Assembly: GCA_020633435.1 (NCBI GenBank) | Contig: JACKDP010000006.1 | Coordinates: forward strand, 248,001-312,000 | Direction: 5' to 3' | Origin: Myxococcales bacterium | GTDB taxonomy: Bacteria > Myxococcota_A > Bradymonadia > UBA7976 > UBA1532 | DNA: 64,000 nucleotides | Notes under the pieces: generated by a model | Database searches by the model: none | The model's input: the letters and a program-made list of their open reading frames with translations, nothing else | What the model was told of the DNA's origin: nothing | Made by a program: the position numbers and the translations under genes | Shown: one piece after another, positions 24,771 through 34,350 of the stretch | How positions within the stretch are numbered: position 1 is the stretch's first letter | Layout: the number at the start of each line of letters is the position of its first letter

Positions 24771-27700
24771 TCAGCGAGGCTGCACGGCCACGGTGATGGT
24801 CGAGCGGCCCGAGTCACCCCCGAAGCCGTCGATGTAGAGGTAGTAGAGCCCCGGCTCGGCCTGGAACTGGATGCGGGAGTTCAGGCCGTTGAAGTCGTCG
24901 TTGCAGGCGACCTCGCGGCCGGGATCATCGCAGTCGTCGCGGCGCGCGAAGATGAGGGTGTCGTAGTCGGCCTGGACGACCTCCACGGTGACCGTGGCGT
25001 TGGCGCGGACGGGCAGGGCCAGGACGGCCTCGGGGCCCTCGCCGCCGCAGCCGGCGTCGTACGCGTCGGGGCGACCCGCCGTGTTCACGTCGAAGCGGCC
25101 GCCGTTGACCGGCAGGAGCTGGATGTCGTCCTGGTTCTCGCACGACGCGGGCACGAAGCAGTCCCGCGCCGCCGCCACGTCGCAGCGGCCGTTCACGATG
25201 GCCCGATCGAGGCACTGGCCCACCTCGGCCGGCCACCCGTCGGGCGTCCGCTCGCTGGCGTCCTGGCCGGTGCAGGCCGCCGCGCAGGCCGCGGCGTCCT
25301 CGAAGAGCCCCGCGCAGGCCTCGACGCCAGCGCAGGCGAGCACGCAGTCGGGATCGACGTCCGCGGGCAGATCGAAGCAGGCCTCGATCTCCGCGCCGCA
25401 GCTCGCGAGCTCCGCGCAGCCGAGCTGGATGGGCAGCGCGGGGGGCGTCGGGGTGCAGTCCAGCCGGCAGAGGAAGGGATCCACGTCGCGGTCGCAGCCG
25501 TTCTGCAGGTCGCAGGCGCGGACGCAGGCGGCGTCGGCGGGCGGGGGCTCGTAGCCCACGCAGCGCGCCATGGCGGCGCAGCCCCCGCCGGCGCGGCGGG
25601 CGTCGGCCACGCAGCCGGCCTCGTCCAGGCTGACCTCGCCGGCGGCGCAGTCGAGGGCGCACGTCGGGTCCGGCAGGCGGCACTCGCCGAGGGCCTGGCA
25701 GTGGGCCGGGCAGTCGACGGCGAGCTCGGCGGGCAGGCAGGCCTGCACCAGCCGGCAGTCGGCGTCGGGCAGGACGCCGCCGAGGCAGTCGCGGGCCTCG
25801 GCGAACCGCAGGCCGTTGGCGTCGGGGAAGCCGCCCACGCAGCCGTTGAGGCACTCGAGCAGGGTGACGTCGCTCTCGGGGTCGCACTCCGTCACCGCGC
25901 GGCAGTAGCCCAGGCAGGCCCGCGCGCCGGGCCCCGGATCCTCCAGGCACGCGGGGATGGAGCCGGCGCCGACGCAGCCGTCGCTGGACAGGAGGCACGC
26001 CACCTCCAGCGAGGTGGCCAGCGGATCGCGGAAGTGCGCGTCATCACAGCGGTTCACGCAGGCGTCGCCGGCGATGTCGCAGCTGTCGAGGGCGGCGCAG
26101 GCCTCGGCGCAGGGCACGCCGGGCGCCAGCTCGCAGGCCGTCACCGCGGCGCAGTCGCCGGCGCGGTTGACGCAGGTGCGGTAGTCGAACTGGCGCAGCC
26201 GCGGGAAGTCGCGCAGGCAGGCGGCCGCGCAGATGGCGCCGTTGGCCTGGACGCCACACTCCACCAGGCTGGCGCAGTGGGCGGCGCAGACGTCCTCGGG
26301 GGCGCTGGTCGCGAGGCACTGGCCCAGATCCTCGCAGGACCAGGCGCCGGCGCAGGCGAGGCGCGGGGCGACGCGGGCGATGCTGTCGGCGTCGTCGACG
26401 TTGATGAGGCCCTCGCAGGCGCGGCGGCAGGCGGGCTGGTCGGCGGCGGCCGGATCGGCGCAGAACGCCCGGGCCTCGCACAGCGCCGCGCAGTCGGGCG
26501 CGATGGGGTTGGGCGGCTCGGGCACGCCGTCGAAGCAGATGAAGACGTCATCGGGGTTGGCCGGGCAGGCGCCCCCGATCAGGTCGTCGATGCAGCGCAG
26601 GATCTCCGGGTCCCGGCCGAGGTCCTGCACGAAGCCGTTGCAGGGGCCGAAGAAGTCGTCGAGGCCGCAGCGATCGAAGGCGCCGCAGAAGCGCACGGGA
26701 TCGAAGGGGCGCACGAGGTCGGGCTCGGGCGGGCGGACCTCGGTGATGAGGCAGGCGCGCACGTCCTCGCAGGCGTTGGCGTTGGCCAGGCACTCGGTGC
26801 CCTGGAGGGCCCGCAGCCGCGAGAGGGGGTCCTCGCCGCAGCTCTGCACGCAGTCGCGCAGCTCCACGCCGCAGCCGGCGGCCCGGTCGCAGAGGGCCTG
26901 GCAGTCCACGTCCACGGAGTCGGGGATGCAGGCGTCGAGGGCCGGGCAGGCGGCGTCCACCGGCAGCAGGCGCAGGCACTCCCGGCTGCTCTGGAAGAGC
27001 AGGCCGTCGTCGCCCACGAAGCCGCGGCCGCACTGGCGCAGGCAGTCGCCCAGGTCGGCCTCGCCGCCGCCGCACTCGACCTGGGCGCGGCAGTAGCCGA
27101 GGCAGGCGGCGCCGTCGGTCGGGCGGGCGCGGCAGTTGGAGGCCGCGGGATCGTTGCGGTTGTTGGCCACGCACTCCGCCGCGCTGATCACGCAGGCGTC
27201 GAAGAGGAGCTGGCCCTGCGGGTCCGCGAAGCCCGCGTCATCACAGCGGTTTTCGCAGTCGGCGCCGCGGTCGAGGCCGCACTCGACGGCCCGCGCGCAG
27301 TAGGCGGCGCAGGGCGGGGCGGGCGCGATGGCGCAGGCCTCGACGGCCGGGCAGGCGTCGGCGGCGGCCACGCAGTCGCGGTAGGCGGCGTGGCGATCCC
27401 GGGCCCACACGTCGTCGCAGGCGTCCTCGCAGCCCTCGAAGCCGAGGCCGCAGTCCGCGAGGCGCGCGCAGTGGTCGCGGCACTCGACGGCCGGGCCCGT
27501 CTGGTCGAGGCAGCTCACGAGATCGGGGCAGCGCTGGGCGCCGATGCAGGCCAGGGCCGCCGCGGCGCGCTCCACCTCGTCGGGGTCGGCGTTGGCGCCG
27601 CCGATGCAGTTCTGCACGCAGTTGGGGCGGGCCAGGGGATCGGCGGGCAGCACGTCGCAGACGTCCTCGGCCTCGCACAGGCGGTTGCAGAACTGCAGCG

Positions 27701-28760
27701 CCTGGCCGCCCCCGCCGCCGCCGCCGGGCTGGCAGACGTCGAAGAGGTTGAAGGGGTCGAAGGGACAGCCACCGCGCAGCTCACCGATGCCGCAGGCGAT
27801 GAACTCGGGATCGGCGCCGATCTCGAAGAGCAGGTCCTCGCACGGGAAGAAGTCGTCGAAGCCGCAGCCCGAGTACAGCCGGCAGAACTCCTGGGGCGTG
27901 GCGAGGGGCTCGTCCCCGGGCATCGGCAGGTTGATGCACTCGTTGATGCGCGCGCAGTCGTCGCCGGCCTGGGCGACGCACTGGTTGCGGCGGTTCGTGA
28001 TGAGCGAGTAGAGCGGGTCGGGGTCGGCGACGCCCGCCACGCAGTCGATCAGGCAGCCCTCGGGCCGCAGGATGTTGCACTGCACGCCCTGGTCGCAGGT
28101 GCGCTGGCAGGCCGGGAAGACGTTCTCCCCCAGGCAGTCGATGAAGGCGTCGACGCCACACTGGCCCACGAGGGACTCGCCACACTGCTGGAACGCCGCG
28201 CCGGCCTCGGCGCACGCCCCCGCGCAGTCGGGGAGATCCACGCCGCACTCGGTGGCGCGGGCGCAGACGGCGTCGCAGGCGAGGGGCTGGATCTCGGGCA
28301 CGCGGCAGAGCTGCAGCAGGTTGCACTCCTCGACGCCGAGGCAGTCCCACCAGGCGTCGGGCCGCTGGCCGTCGCGGGTGATGCGGGCGCAGCGATCGAG
28401 GCAGGCGTCCTCGTCCCCGAAGATCTCGCCCAGGCGCTCGCAGCTGCCGTACCGGTCGCAGGCGTCCTGGCAGGACTCGATGTCGGTGCCCGTGAACATG
28501 TCCCGCGGGGGGCCCATGTCGCGGGGCTGGGCGTCCGGACCGCCGTCCACGGGCGGACCCAGGTCGGCCGCGCCGCCGCCGCCGCCCATCCCGGCGCCAC
28601 CGCCGGCGCCGCCGCCGCCCATGCCGCCGGGGCCGAGATCGTTGATGGTCGCGCCGTCCGCGCGGGCGGCGTCGTCGGGCGATCCGCCGTTGCCGTCTTC
28701 CGGACAGCCCGTGAGAGAGAGGGCCAGCAGAGCCACGAGCCCCGCGAGTTGCAGTCGCAT
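24771..28760 (-). CDS. Giant Cys-rich surface lipoprotein with internal duplication and C-terminal PPC-like domain
   Basis: A 1329-residue lipoprotein: lipobox LSLTGC (C19), a Gly/Asp-rich linker with GGGGAGGGAGMGGGG, then well over 100 cysteines arranged as repeated C-x3-C-x5-C-x7-8-C-x3-C modules (for example CARATECGVDLPDCAGAC). Two consecutive ~395-residue blocks align over their length. The last ~110 residues form a strand-rich PPC-like domain with DTLIFARRDDC and ACNDD. Such modules look like disulfide-pinned helical pairs; a cell-surface binding or adhesive role is a guess. The ATG at 28760 is divergent from the kinase gene, and a 14-base palindrome lies between them. Confidence 0.8.
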   Translation of the reverse strand: MRLQLAGLVALLALSLTGCPEDGNGGSPDDAARADGATINDLGPGGMGGGGAGGGAGMGGGGGAADLGPPVDGGPDAQPRDMGPPRDMFTGTDIESCQDACDRYGSCERLGEIFGDEDACLDRCARITRDGQRPDAWWDCLGVEECNLLQLCRVPEIQPLACDAVCARATECGVDLPDCAGACAEAGAAFQQCGESLVGQCGVDAFIDCLGENVFPACQRTCDQGVQCNILRPEGCLIDCVAGVADPDPLYSLITNRRNQCVAQAGDDCARINECINLPMPGDEPLATPQEFCRLYSGCGFDDFFPCEDLLFEIGADPEFIACGIGELRGGCPFDPFNLFDVCQPGGGGGGGQALQFCNRLCEAEDVCDVLPADPLARPNCVQNCIGGANADPDEVERAAAALACIGAQRCPDLVSCLDQTGPAVECRDHCARLADCGLGFEGCEDACDDVWARDRHAAYRDCVAAADACPAVEACAIAPAPPCAAYCARAVECGLDRGADCENRCDDAGFADPQGQLLFDACVISAAECVANNRNDPAASNCRARPTDGAACLGYCRAQVECGGGEADLGDCLRQCGRGFVGDDGLLFQSSRECLRLLPVDAACPALDACIPDSVDVDCQALCDRAAGCGVELRDCVQSCGEDPLSRLRALQGTECLANANACEDVRACLITEVRPPEPDLVRPFDPVRFCGAFDRCGLDDFFGPCNGFVQDLGRDPEILRCIDDLIGGACPANPDDVFICFDGVPEPPNPIAPDCAALCEARAFCADPAAADQPACRRACEGLINVDDADSIARVAPRLACAGAWSCEDLGQCLATSAPEDVCAAHCASLVECGVQANGAICAAACLRDFPRLRQFDYRTCVNRAGDCAAVTACELAPGVPCAEACAALDSCDIAGDACVNRCDDAHFRDPLATSLEVACLLSSDGCVGAGSIPACLEDPGPGARACLGYCRAVTECDPESDVTLLECLNGCVGGFPDANGLRFAEARDCLGGVLPDADCRLVQACLPAELAVDCPAHCQALGECRLPDPTCALDCAAGEVSLDEAGCVADARRAGGGCAAMARCVGYEPPPADAACVRACDLQNGCDRDVDPFLCRLDCTPTPPALPIQLGCAELASCGAEIEACFDLPADVDPDCVLACAGVEACAGLFEDAAACAAACTGQDASERTPDGWPAEVGQCLDRAIVNGRCDVAAARDCFVPASCENQDDIQLLPVNGGRFDVNTAGRPDAYDAGCGGEGPEAVLALPVRANATVTVEVVQADYDTLIFARRDDCDDPGREVACNDDFNGLNSRIQFQAEPGLYYLYIDGFGGDSGRSTITVAVQPR
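25536..27893 (-). repeat. Two tandem ~1.2 kb coding repeats inside the giant lipoprotein gene
   Basis: Block 1 (~27893-26701) and block 2 (~26700-25536) encode the same order of landmarks: FCRLYSGCGFDDFF and FCGAFDRCGLDDFF, ADPEFIACGIGELRGGCP and RDPEILRCIDDLIGGACP, CLGYCRAQVECG and CLGYCRAVTECD, then VDCQALCDRAAGC and VDCPAHCQALGEC. Protein identity is partial, so the duplication is old. Confidence 0.75.
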
Positions 28761-28763
28761 ACG

Positions 28764-28777
28764 CACACCCCGGTGTG
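28764..28777. promoter_or_regulatory. Palindrome in the lipoprotein / kinase divergent promoter region
   Basis: CACACC-CC-GGTGTG is a perfect inverted repeat four bases upstream of the minus-strand lipoprotein start and about 100 bases upstream of the kinase start. It could be an operator or an RNA hairpin in the lipoprotein leader. Confidence 0.35.
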
Positions 28778-28874
28778 AAGTGGCGGTACTGTAGCCAAAG
28801 GCCCCCCACGCATCCAACGGTGCAAAGCGGCGGCCCGGCGTGCGTCCCTGGCGCCTGGTTGAGGAGGAACGCTG

Positions 28875-30767
28875 ATGAGCCTGCCACCGCCCGTCCCCGG
28901 CGAGGCCGACCTCGCGGCCGTGTGGGCGGCCCGCGGCATCGACGCCGGGGCCGTCCAGCCAGACTCCCGCGGGACGATCGGCCGGTCGGCCCTGCGCGTG
29001 GCCGAGACGCTGGCGGCCCGGCCCCTGGCCGCCGCCGCCACCAGCCCCACCGAGCACCACGACCTGGAGCTCGGCCCCGTCATCGGTCGGGGCGGCATGG
29101 GCGTCGTCCGGCTGGCGACGCAGACGGCCCTCAAGCGCACCGTCGCCGTCAAGCAGGTCATCGACGCCAGCGACGAGGTGGTGGCGGCCCTGCTGCGGGA
29201 GGCGTGGATCGCCGGGAACCTGGAGCACCCGAACATCCTGCCCATCCACACGCTGACGTCGGCCCAGGGCGGCCCGCCGCTGCTCGTGATGAAGCGCATC
29301 GAGGGGGTGCCCTGGACGCAGGTGCTGGCCGACCCGTCGTCAGCCCCCGGCGAGGCCCCCATCGAGGACCCCCTGGAGTGGCATCTACGCGTCTTTGCTC
29401 ATGTTTGTCGCGCCGTGCACTTCGCCCACGCCCAGGGCATCGTGCACCTCGACATCAAGCCCGACAACGTGATGCTGGGGCGGTTCGGCGAGGTGTACCT
29501 GGTGGACTGGGGCCTCGCGGCCAGCCTCGACCAGGACGTGCCCCGCTGGATGCCCCGGGCGGCCGACATCGCGACGGTGGTGGGCACGCCGGCCTACATG
29601 GCCCCGGAGCTGGCCCTGGCCGCCGGGCCGCGCATCGACGCCCGCACGGACGTGTACCTGCTCGGCGCAGTGCTCCACGAGATCATCACAGGCCAGCGCC
29701 TGCACACCGGGACGGTGCTCGAGGCCGTCACCGCCGCCTGGCGGTCGGACCCCCCCGACCTGGCGGGGGCCCCCCCCGAGCTGGCCCAGATCTGCCGACG
29801 GGCGGTGGCGCGCGAGGTGGAGGACCGCTTCGAGAGCGCGGACGCGCTGCGGGTGGAGGTGGAGAGCTTCCTGCAGCACCGCCACGCCACCGGCCTGGCG
29901 GACGAGGCCCTGGAGCGGCTGGCCTGGCTGGAGGCGCGCCTGGCGAGCGGGGACGACGCGGAGGTCCAGCGCCTCGTCGACGAGTGTCGCTTCGGCCTGC
30001 GGCTCGCGCTGCGGGCCTGGCCGGGGCAGGTGCGGGCCCAGGAGGGGCTGGCGCGGCTGCTGCGGCGGGTGGCGGAGCGCCACCTGGCCCGCGACGAGAT
30101 CGACGCCGCCCGGGCGCTGCTGGCCGAGCTGGAGGCGCCGCCGCCCGAGCTGGTCGAGCGGGTCGAGGCCCGGGCGACCGCCCTCGCCGAGCGCCAGGCG
30201 GCGCTCGCGGCCCTGTCGCGCGACCACGACCTCTCGGTGAACCGGCGGCAGCGGCTCCGGTGGGTGTGGGCCATCGGCTTCGCCTGGATCGTGTGGAACT
30301 TCGCCGCGGGGGCCCTGCACCGCTCGGGCCTCGTCCAGTTCACCTACACGCACCTCATCGGCATGTCGGTGGTCACGCTTGGCCTGTTCGGCGCGGGCAC
30401 GTGGCTGGTGCGGCGGACGCTGCGGCAGGTGGCCGTGGACCGCCAGATCATCGACATGGTGGGCGCGGGGCTCTCGGTGGTGATGCTGCTCTGGATCGCG
30501 GGGGCCACCCTGGGGCTGCCGCTCATGTCCACGGTGGCCCTGAGCATGCCCCTCTACGTGCTCTTCATGGCCATCGCGACGCTGACGGTCGAGACGCGGC
30601 TGCGCTGGGTGCCGTTCGCGCTGGCGCCGCTGACCATCCTGGCGGGCGTGTTCCCGGATTTCTCCTTCGAGTTCGGTGGGTTGGCGGGCTTTGGCATCGC
30701 CGTGCCCACCGCCATCATCTGGGCCCGCGGGGGCGAGAAGAAGTCGCCCGGGCCTGGCGCCGGCTGA
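28875..30767 (+). CDS. Membrane-anchored Ser/Thr protein kinase (Pkn family)
   Basis: A 630-residue eukaryote-like kinase. Residues ~65-335 hold the catalytic domain: GRGGMGVV glycine loop, VAVKQV (Lys), HLDIKPDNVM catalytic loop and DWG in place of DFG, followed by GTPAYMAPE. The HLD and DWG variants are common in active bacterial kinases. Residues ~345-455 are helical and charged, and ~460-615 carry about five membrane segments, so unusually the membrane part is C-terminal and large, with no obvious external sensor domain. GAGGAGGA precedes the ATG. It diverges from the giant lipoprotein gene and converges on the ABC operon. Confidence 0.9.
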   Translation: MSLPPPVPGEADLAAVWAARGIDAGAVQPDSRGTIGRSALRVAETLAARPLAAAATSPTEHHDLELGPVIGRGGMGVVRLATQTALKRTVAVKQVIDASDEVVAALLREAWIAGNLEHPNILPIHTLTSAQGGPPLLVMKRIEGVPWTQVLADPSSAPGEAPIEDPLEWHLRVFAHVCRAVHFAHAQGIVHLDIKPDNVMLGRFGEVYLVDWGLAASLDQDVPRWMPRAADIATVVGTPAYMAPELALAAGPRIDARTDVYLLGAVLHEIITGQRLHTGTVLEAVTAAWRSDPPDLAGAPPELAQICRRAVAREVEDRFESADALRVEVESFLQHRHATGLADEALERLAWLEARLASGDDAEVQRLVDECRFGLRLALRAWPGQVRAQEGLARLLRRVAERHLARDEIDAARALLAELEAPPPELVERVEARATALAERQAALAALSRDHDLSVNRRQRLRWVWAIGFAWIVWNFAAGALHRSGLVQFTYTHLIGMSVVTLGLFGAGTWLVRRTLRQVAVDRQIIDMVGAGLSVVMLLWIAGATLGLPLMSTVALSMPLYVLFMAIATLTVETRLRWVPFALAPLTILAGVFPDFSFEFGGLAGFGIAVPTAIIWARGGEKKSPGPGAG

Positions 30768-30861
30768 ACTCAGAGGCGGCCGGCCTGCCGGGCGGCGTCG
30801 CAGGCGGGCAGCCTGGCGACGGTGAACCCGGAGTGTCTCATGATGCCGGGTACTGGCCGCA

Positions 30862-31599
30862 TCAGCGCGTGATGCGGTGCTCGCGGCGGCGGACGAGCAG
30901 GCCGCCGAGCCAGAGCGTGATGGCCGCGAAGACCAGCAGCGTGATGGTGGAGGCGACGCGCGAGGGCGGCTCGAAGAAGCGCATCCAGGGCCCATCGCTG
31001 AGGCGGATCTGCAGGTCGGCCACCGTGCGCACATGGGTGCTCAGCGTCATCTTGCCGAGGAAGCCAGGCACGAGGCCGAGGGCGACGTCCCAGAAGAGCA
31101 GGAAGGCGAGGCCGAACCAGGCGGGCCAGCGGAAGACCTGCCCGATGAGGGCGAAGAACCCGCCGTAGGCCGCGATGGCCAGGATGGTGGCGGTGCCATA
31201 GGCCATGGCCGTCTGCGGGCCGGCCTCCAGGCCCAGGTAGAGGGCGCCGGGCAGGACGAGCAGGGCGACGGGGGCGGCGGTGGCCAGGACGCGGGCCATG
31301 TAGAGCCAGCCGCGGCCCACCGGGCGCGAGAAGCCGTAGGTCAGCGTCTGGTCCTCGATCTCCTGGCGGATGACCCCCGTGCAGAAGAACAGGGCCAGCA
31401 GCGGGCCGAGCTGGATGATGAGGCCCTGGGCGACGATGCGCGCCGGCGTGTGGGCCAGGCCGCGGGCCAGCACCAGGAAGCCGACGATGCCCACGAGCCA
31501 CAGCCAGAACGTGCGGCGCCGCAGGTGGCGGCCCAGGTGGAAGCCGAACCAGATCCAGGCGGCGCGGGCGTCGTGCCCGGCGGGGAGCCCCGGGATCAT
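30862..31599 (-). CDS. ABC-2 type transporter permease
   Basis: A 245-residue membrane protein with six predicted helices (for example FWLWLVGIVGFLVLARGL and TITLLVFAAITLWLGGLLV) and a basic C-terminus. The conserved IEDQTLTYGFSRPVGR between the second and third helices is typical of the NosY/ABC-2 permeases that work with a separate ATPase. Start ATG at 31599 overlaps the stop of the upstream ATPase (ATGA). It is the last of five coupled minus-strand genes: hydrolase, ATPase, permease, ATPase, permease. Substrate unknown. Confidence 0.85.
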   Translation of the reverse strand: MIPGLPAGHDARAAWIWFGFHLGRHLRRRTFWLWLVGIVGFLVLARGLAHTPARIVAQGLIIQLGPLLALFFCTGVIRQEIEDQTLTYGFSRPVGRGWLYMARVLATAAPVALLVLPGALYLGLEAGPQTAMAYGTATILAIAAYGGFFALIGQVFRWPAWFGLAFLLFWDVALGLVPGFLGKMTLSTHVRTVADLQIRLSDGPWMRFFEPPSRVASTITLLVFAAITLWLGGLLVRRREHRITR

Positions 31600-32528
31600 C
31601 CCGCCGCCTCCATCAAGTAGCGATACAGGGCCTCCAGGTCGGCGTCGGGCGAGCTGAAGGCGCTGACGGCCAGGCCCAGATCTTCGGCCAGGCGGGCGGT
31701 CGCGCGGGCGGTGGGCTCGAGGGCCGTCGTCGTCAGCTCCAGGCTGCCCTCGTCCTGCACCGTCACGGACCGGACGTGCTCGAGCGCCAGCAGGCGCGTC
31801 GCGAGGCCGCGGGCGTCGGGCGTCTTCACGCGGATGCGGTACGGTCGATCCGTCAGCAGGCCGCGCAGGCGGAAGACGTCGCCATGGGCGCGCAGGCGGC
31901 CGAAGCGGATGAACACGACCTGGTGCGTCATGGCCTCCACCTCGTGCAGGACGTGGCTCGAGACGACCACGCACCGGCCCTCGTCACCGAGCTGCCGGAC
32001 GAGCTTCACGAGGTCGGCGCGGGCGACGGGGTCGGCGCCGTTGAGGGGCTCGTCCAGCAGGACGACGGGGGGATCGTGGGCGATGGCCTGGGCGATCTTG
32101 GTGCGCTGGCGCATGCCGCGGCTCATGGCGGCGAGGCGCTTCTTGCCGTCCGTGGCCATGCCGACGCGGGCCAGGGCGTGGGCGGCCCGATCCCGCGACT
32201 CCGCCGCGCTGAAGCCGTGCAGGCGCGTCAGCACCTCGATGAAGCGGTAGCCGTCGAGCTCCTCGTAGAACTTGTCCTGCTCGGGGCAGAGGCCCATGGC
32301 GCGGCGGGCCGGGGCGTCGCGGAAGGGGTCGCGTCCCAGCAGCCGCACCTGGCCGGCGTCAGGCAGGAGCTGACCAGAAAAGAGCTTCAACAACGTGGAC
32401 TTGCCCGATCCGTTGGGGCCGAGCAGGCCCGTCACGCCGGGGCCGAGCGTCAGGTCCACCTCGTTGAGGGCGCGCACCTGCCCGAAGAGCTTGCTGACGC
32501 CGACGGCCTCCAGCATGGGCGCGCTCAT
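31596..32528 (-). CDS. ABC transporter ATP-binding protein
   Basis: A 310-residue ABC ATPase: Walker A GPNGSGKST, signature region MSRGMRQRT (a degenerate LSGGQ), Walker B VVLLDEPLNGADP and switch histidine VVVSSHVLHE. Residues beyond ~215 form the extra C-terminal domain typical of ABC-2 drug/lipid exporters. Its start overlaps the stop of the upstream permease (ATGA) and its stop overlaps the start of the downstream permease, so stoichiometric synthesis is likely. Probable partner of the 245-residue permease. Confidence 0.88.
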   Translation of the reverse strand: MSAPMLEAVGVSKLFGQVRALNEVDLTLGPGVTGLLGPNGSGKSTLLKLFSGQLLPDAGQVRLLGRDPFRDAPARRAMGLCPEQDKFYEELDGYRFIEVLTRLHGFSAAESRDRAAHALARVGMATDGKKRLAAMSRGMRQRTKIAQAIAHDPPVVLLDEPLNGADPVARADLVKLVRQLGDEGRCVVVSSHVLHEVEAMTHQVVFIRFGRLRAHGDVFRLRGLLTDRPYRIRVKTPDARGLATRLLALEHVRSVTVQDEGSLELTTTALEPTARATARLAEDLGLAVSAFSSPDADLEALYRYLMEAAG

Positions 32529-33439
32529 GACGTCACCTCGCGGCGGATGCCCACCCACAGGGCGCCGAGGCCGGCGGCGATGTAGAGGCCGAGGGCGAGG
32601 GCGGAGCCGGCGACGCTGGGGTTGACCCGGGCGCGGCCGCCGAGGATGGAGCCGGCGAAGCTGGAGGCGCCAGGCTCGAGGAGCGCGTCGAAGAGGGTGC
32701 GCAGGTCGCGCTCCGGCGACAGGTAGCCGCCCCAGAGCTGGTGGCTCTCGGCCAGCCCCTCGGCCACCGCGGAGCCCAGGAGCAGCAGGGCCACGAAGGC
32801 CACGGCCACGCCCGTCGAGCGGCGCGCGAGGGCCGACATGCCCACCATGCCGGCCGTGAGCACGGCCGTCGCCAGGCCGGCGCCCACGAGCGCGGGCAGC
32901 GCGAGCGACCACAGGTCGGCGCGGATGTGGGGCGGCGCGATGCCGACGGCCGCCAGCCACAGGATGAGCGTGGCGAGGAAGAGCGTCGTCAGGGGCACCG
33001 CCGCCGTGCCCACGATCTTGCCCAGCCCGTACGACAAGCGGGTGAGGGGGCGCGAGAAGTACAGCTCGAAGGCGCCGGCGCGGCGGTCGTCGGCGATGGC
33101 GCCGCCCGCCACCACCGCGATGGCGGGCGTCGTGAAGTAGAACTGGATCTGCAGGTAGCTGGCCAGGACCTCCTGGACGTTGCCCACGGCGTCCTGCAGG
33201 CGGAAGGCGCCGGCCCGCATGCCCAGCTCGGCGGCGAAGCGGACGCTCAGGAGCTGCACCGTCAGCCAGATGCCATGGCCCACGACCACGCCCAGGCAGA
33301 GGATGAGGGCCAGCTTCGTCGCGCGGCGCTTGAGGGCCAGCGTGACCAGGGTGCGGGCGATGGGCCAGATGGCCGAGGCCCGGCGGCCGGGGGCGGCGAT
33401 GCGCTGGTAGCCGATGGCGTGGACGCGATCCTCGGTCAC
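32525..33439 (-). CDS. ABC-2 type transporter permease
   Basis: A 304-residue membrane protein with six hydrophobic helices (LALILCLGVVVGHGIWLTV, then segments near residues 105, 145, 180, 210 and 275). ADDRRAGAFELYFSRPLTR matches the cytoplasmic loop of NosY-like permeases and the equivalent loop of the other permease in this operon. The start is a GTG at 33439 that overlaps the ATPase stop upstream (GTGA). Probably pairs with the ATPase encoded at 33436-34350. Confidence 0.85.
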   Translation of the reverse strand: MTEDRVHAIGYQRIAAPGRRASAIWPIARTLVTLALKRRATKLALILCLGVVVGHGIWLTVQLLSVRFAAELGMRAGAFRLQDAVGNVQEVLASYLQIQFYFTTPAIAVVAGGAIADDRRAGAFELYFSRPLTRLSYGLGKIVGTAAVPLTTLFLATLILWLAAVGIAPPHIRADLWSLALPALVGAGLATAVLTAGMVGMSALARRSTGVAVAFVALLLLGSAVAEGLAESHQLWGGYLSPERDLRTLFDALLEPGASSFAGSILGGRARVNPSVAGSALALGLYIAAGLGALWVGIRREVTS

Positions 33440-34350
33440 GGCGCCTCCCCGATGGCGTGCAGGAAGGCCTCCTCCAGGCTGGCGGCGCGGGGCTCCAGGT
33501 GGAAGACGGCGGCGTCGGTGGCGGCGATGGCCCGCCAGATGGCCTCGACGGGGGCGCCCTCGGGCAGGCGCACCTCCATCACCTCGGGCCGGCGGCCCAG
33601 CGTGACGGCCGCGCCGCTCGCCTCGAGGGCCGCGGCCAGCGGCGGGCAGGGCCGGGCCAGCCGCAGATCGTAGGTGGCGGCCTGGGGGAGCTGGAGATCG
33701 GCCAGGCGCCCGGCGAACCGGACCTGCCCCGCCTGCATGATGAGGCAGGCGTCGCAGGTGCGCTCGACGTCCTTGAGCAGGTGCGTCGACAGCAGCACGG
33801 CCGGCCCCCCGCCATCCCGCAGGTGCACGACGAGATCGAGCAGGGCGTCGCGGCTCTGCGGATCCAGGCCGCTCGTGGGCTCGTCGAGGAGGACGAGGTC
33901 GGGGTCGTGCACCAGGGCCATCGCCACCTTCACGCGCTGGTGCATGCCGGTGCTGTAGGTCTCCACGTCCCGGTAGCGCGACTCGTCCAGGCCCACCAGA
34001 TCGAGCATGTCATGGGCGCGCAGCAGGGCCTGGCGGCGGCGCAGGCCGCAGAGCTCGGCGGCGTAGGCCACCGACTCCAGCCCCGAGAGGCCGGGCATCC
34101 GGCCGGGGCCCTCGGCCGCGTAGCCCAGGCGCATCCGCACGGCCCGCGGCTCGCGGGTGGCGTCGAGGCCGAGCACGCGCACCTGCCCCTCGTCGGGGCG
34201 GATGAGGCCGAGCAGCACCTTCATCAGCGTCGTCTTGCCGGCGCCGTTGGGGCCGAGCAGGCCGATGGCGCGGCCGTCGAGGCGGCAGGTCACGCCGTCG
34301 AGCGCCAGGGTGGCGCCGAAGCGCTTGCGCACCCCGGCGAGGTCGATCAC
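33436..34350 (-). CDS. ABC transporter ATP-binding protein
   Basis: A 304-residue ABC ATPase: Walker A GPNGAGKTT, signature YSTGMHQRV, Walker B LVLLDEPTSGLD and switch STHLLKDVE. Like the second ATPase of this operon its signature is a variant of LSGGQ (here STGMHQ). The GTG start at 34350 overlaps the hydrolase stop (GTGA), and its stop overlaps the next permease start. Two ATPase-permease pairs in one operon suggest either a heteromeric exporter or two related exporters of lipid-like substrates. Confidence 0.88.
   Translation of the reverse strand: MIDLAGVRKRFGATLALDGVTCRLDGRAIGLLGPNGAGKTTLMKVLLGLIRPDEGQVRVLGLDATREPRAVRMRLGYAAEGPGRMPGLSGLESVAYAAELCGLRRRQALLRAHDMLDLVGLDESRYRDVETYSTGMHQRVKVAMALVHDPDLVLLDEPTSGLDPQSRDALLDLVVHLRDGGGPAVLLSTHLLKDVERTCDACLIMQAGQVRFAGRLADLQLPQAATYDLRLARPCPPLAAALEASGAAVTLGRRPEVMEVRLPEGAPVEAIWRAIAATDAAVFHLEPRAASLEEAFLHAIGEAP

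Noticed and set aside
24702..28778. A 1358-codon open frame on the plus strand opposite the giant lipoprotein
   Set aside because: Same antisense effect; no ribosome site or domain, and the minus strand has lipobox, Cys modules and PPC domain.
28781..28795. Sigma-54 promoter for the kinase gene
   Set aside because: Keeps GG-N10-GC but matches only 7 of 11 consensus positions, no better than chance in this GC-rich sequence.
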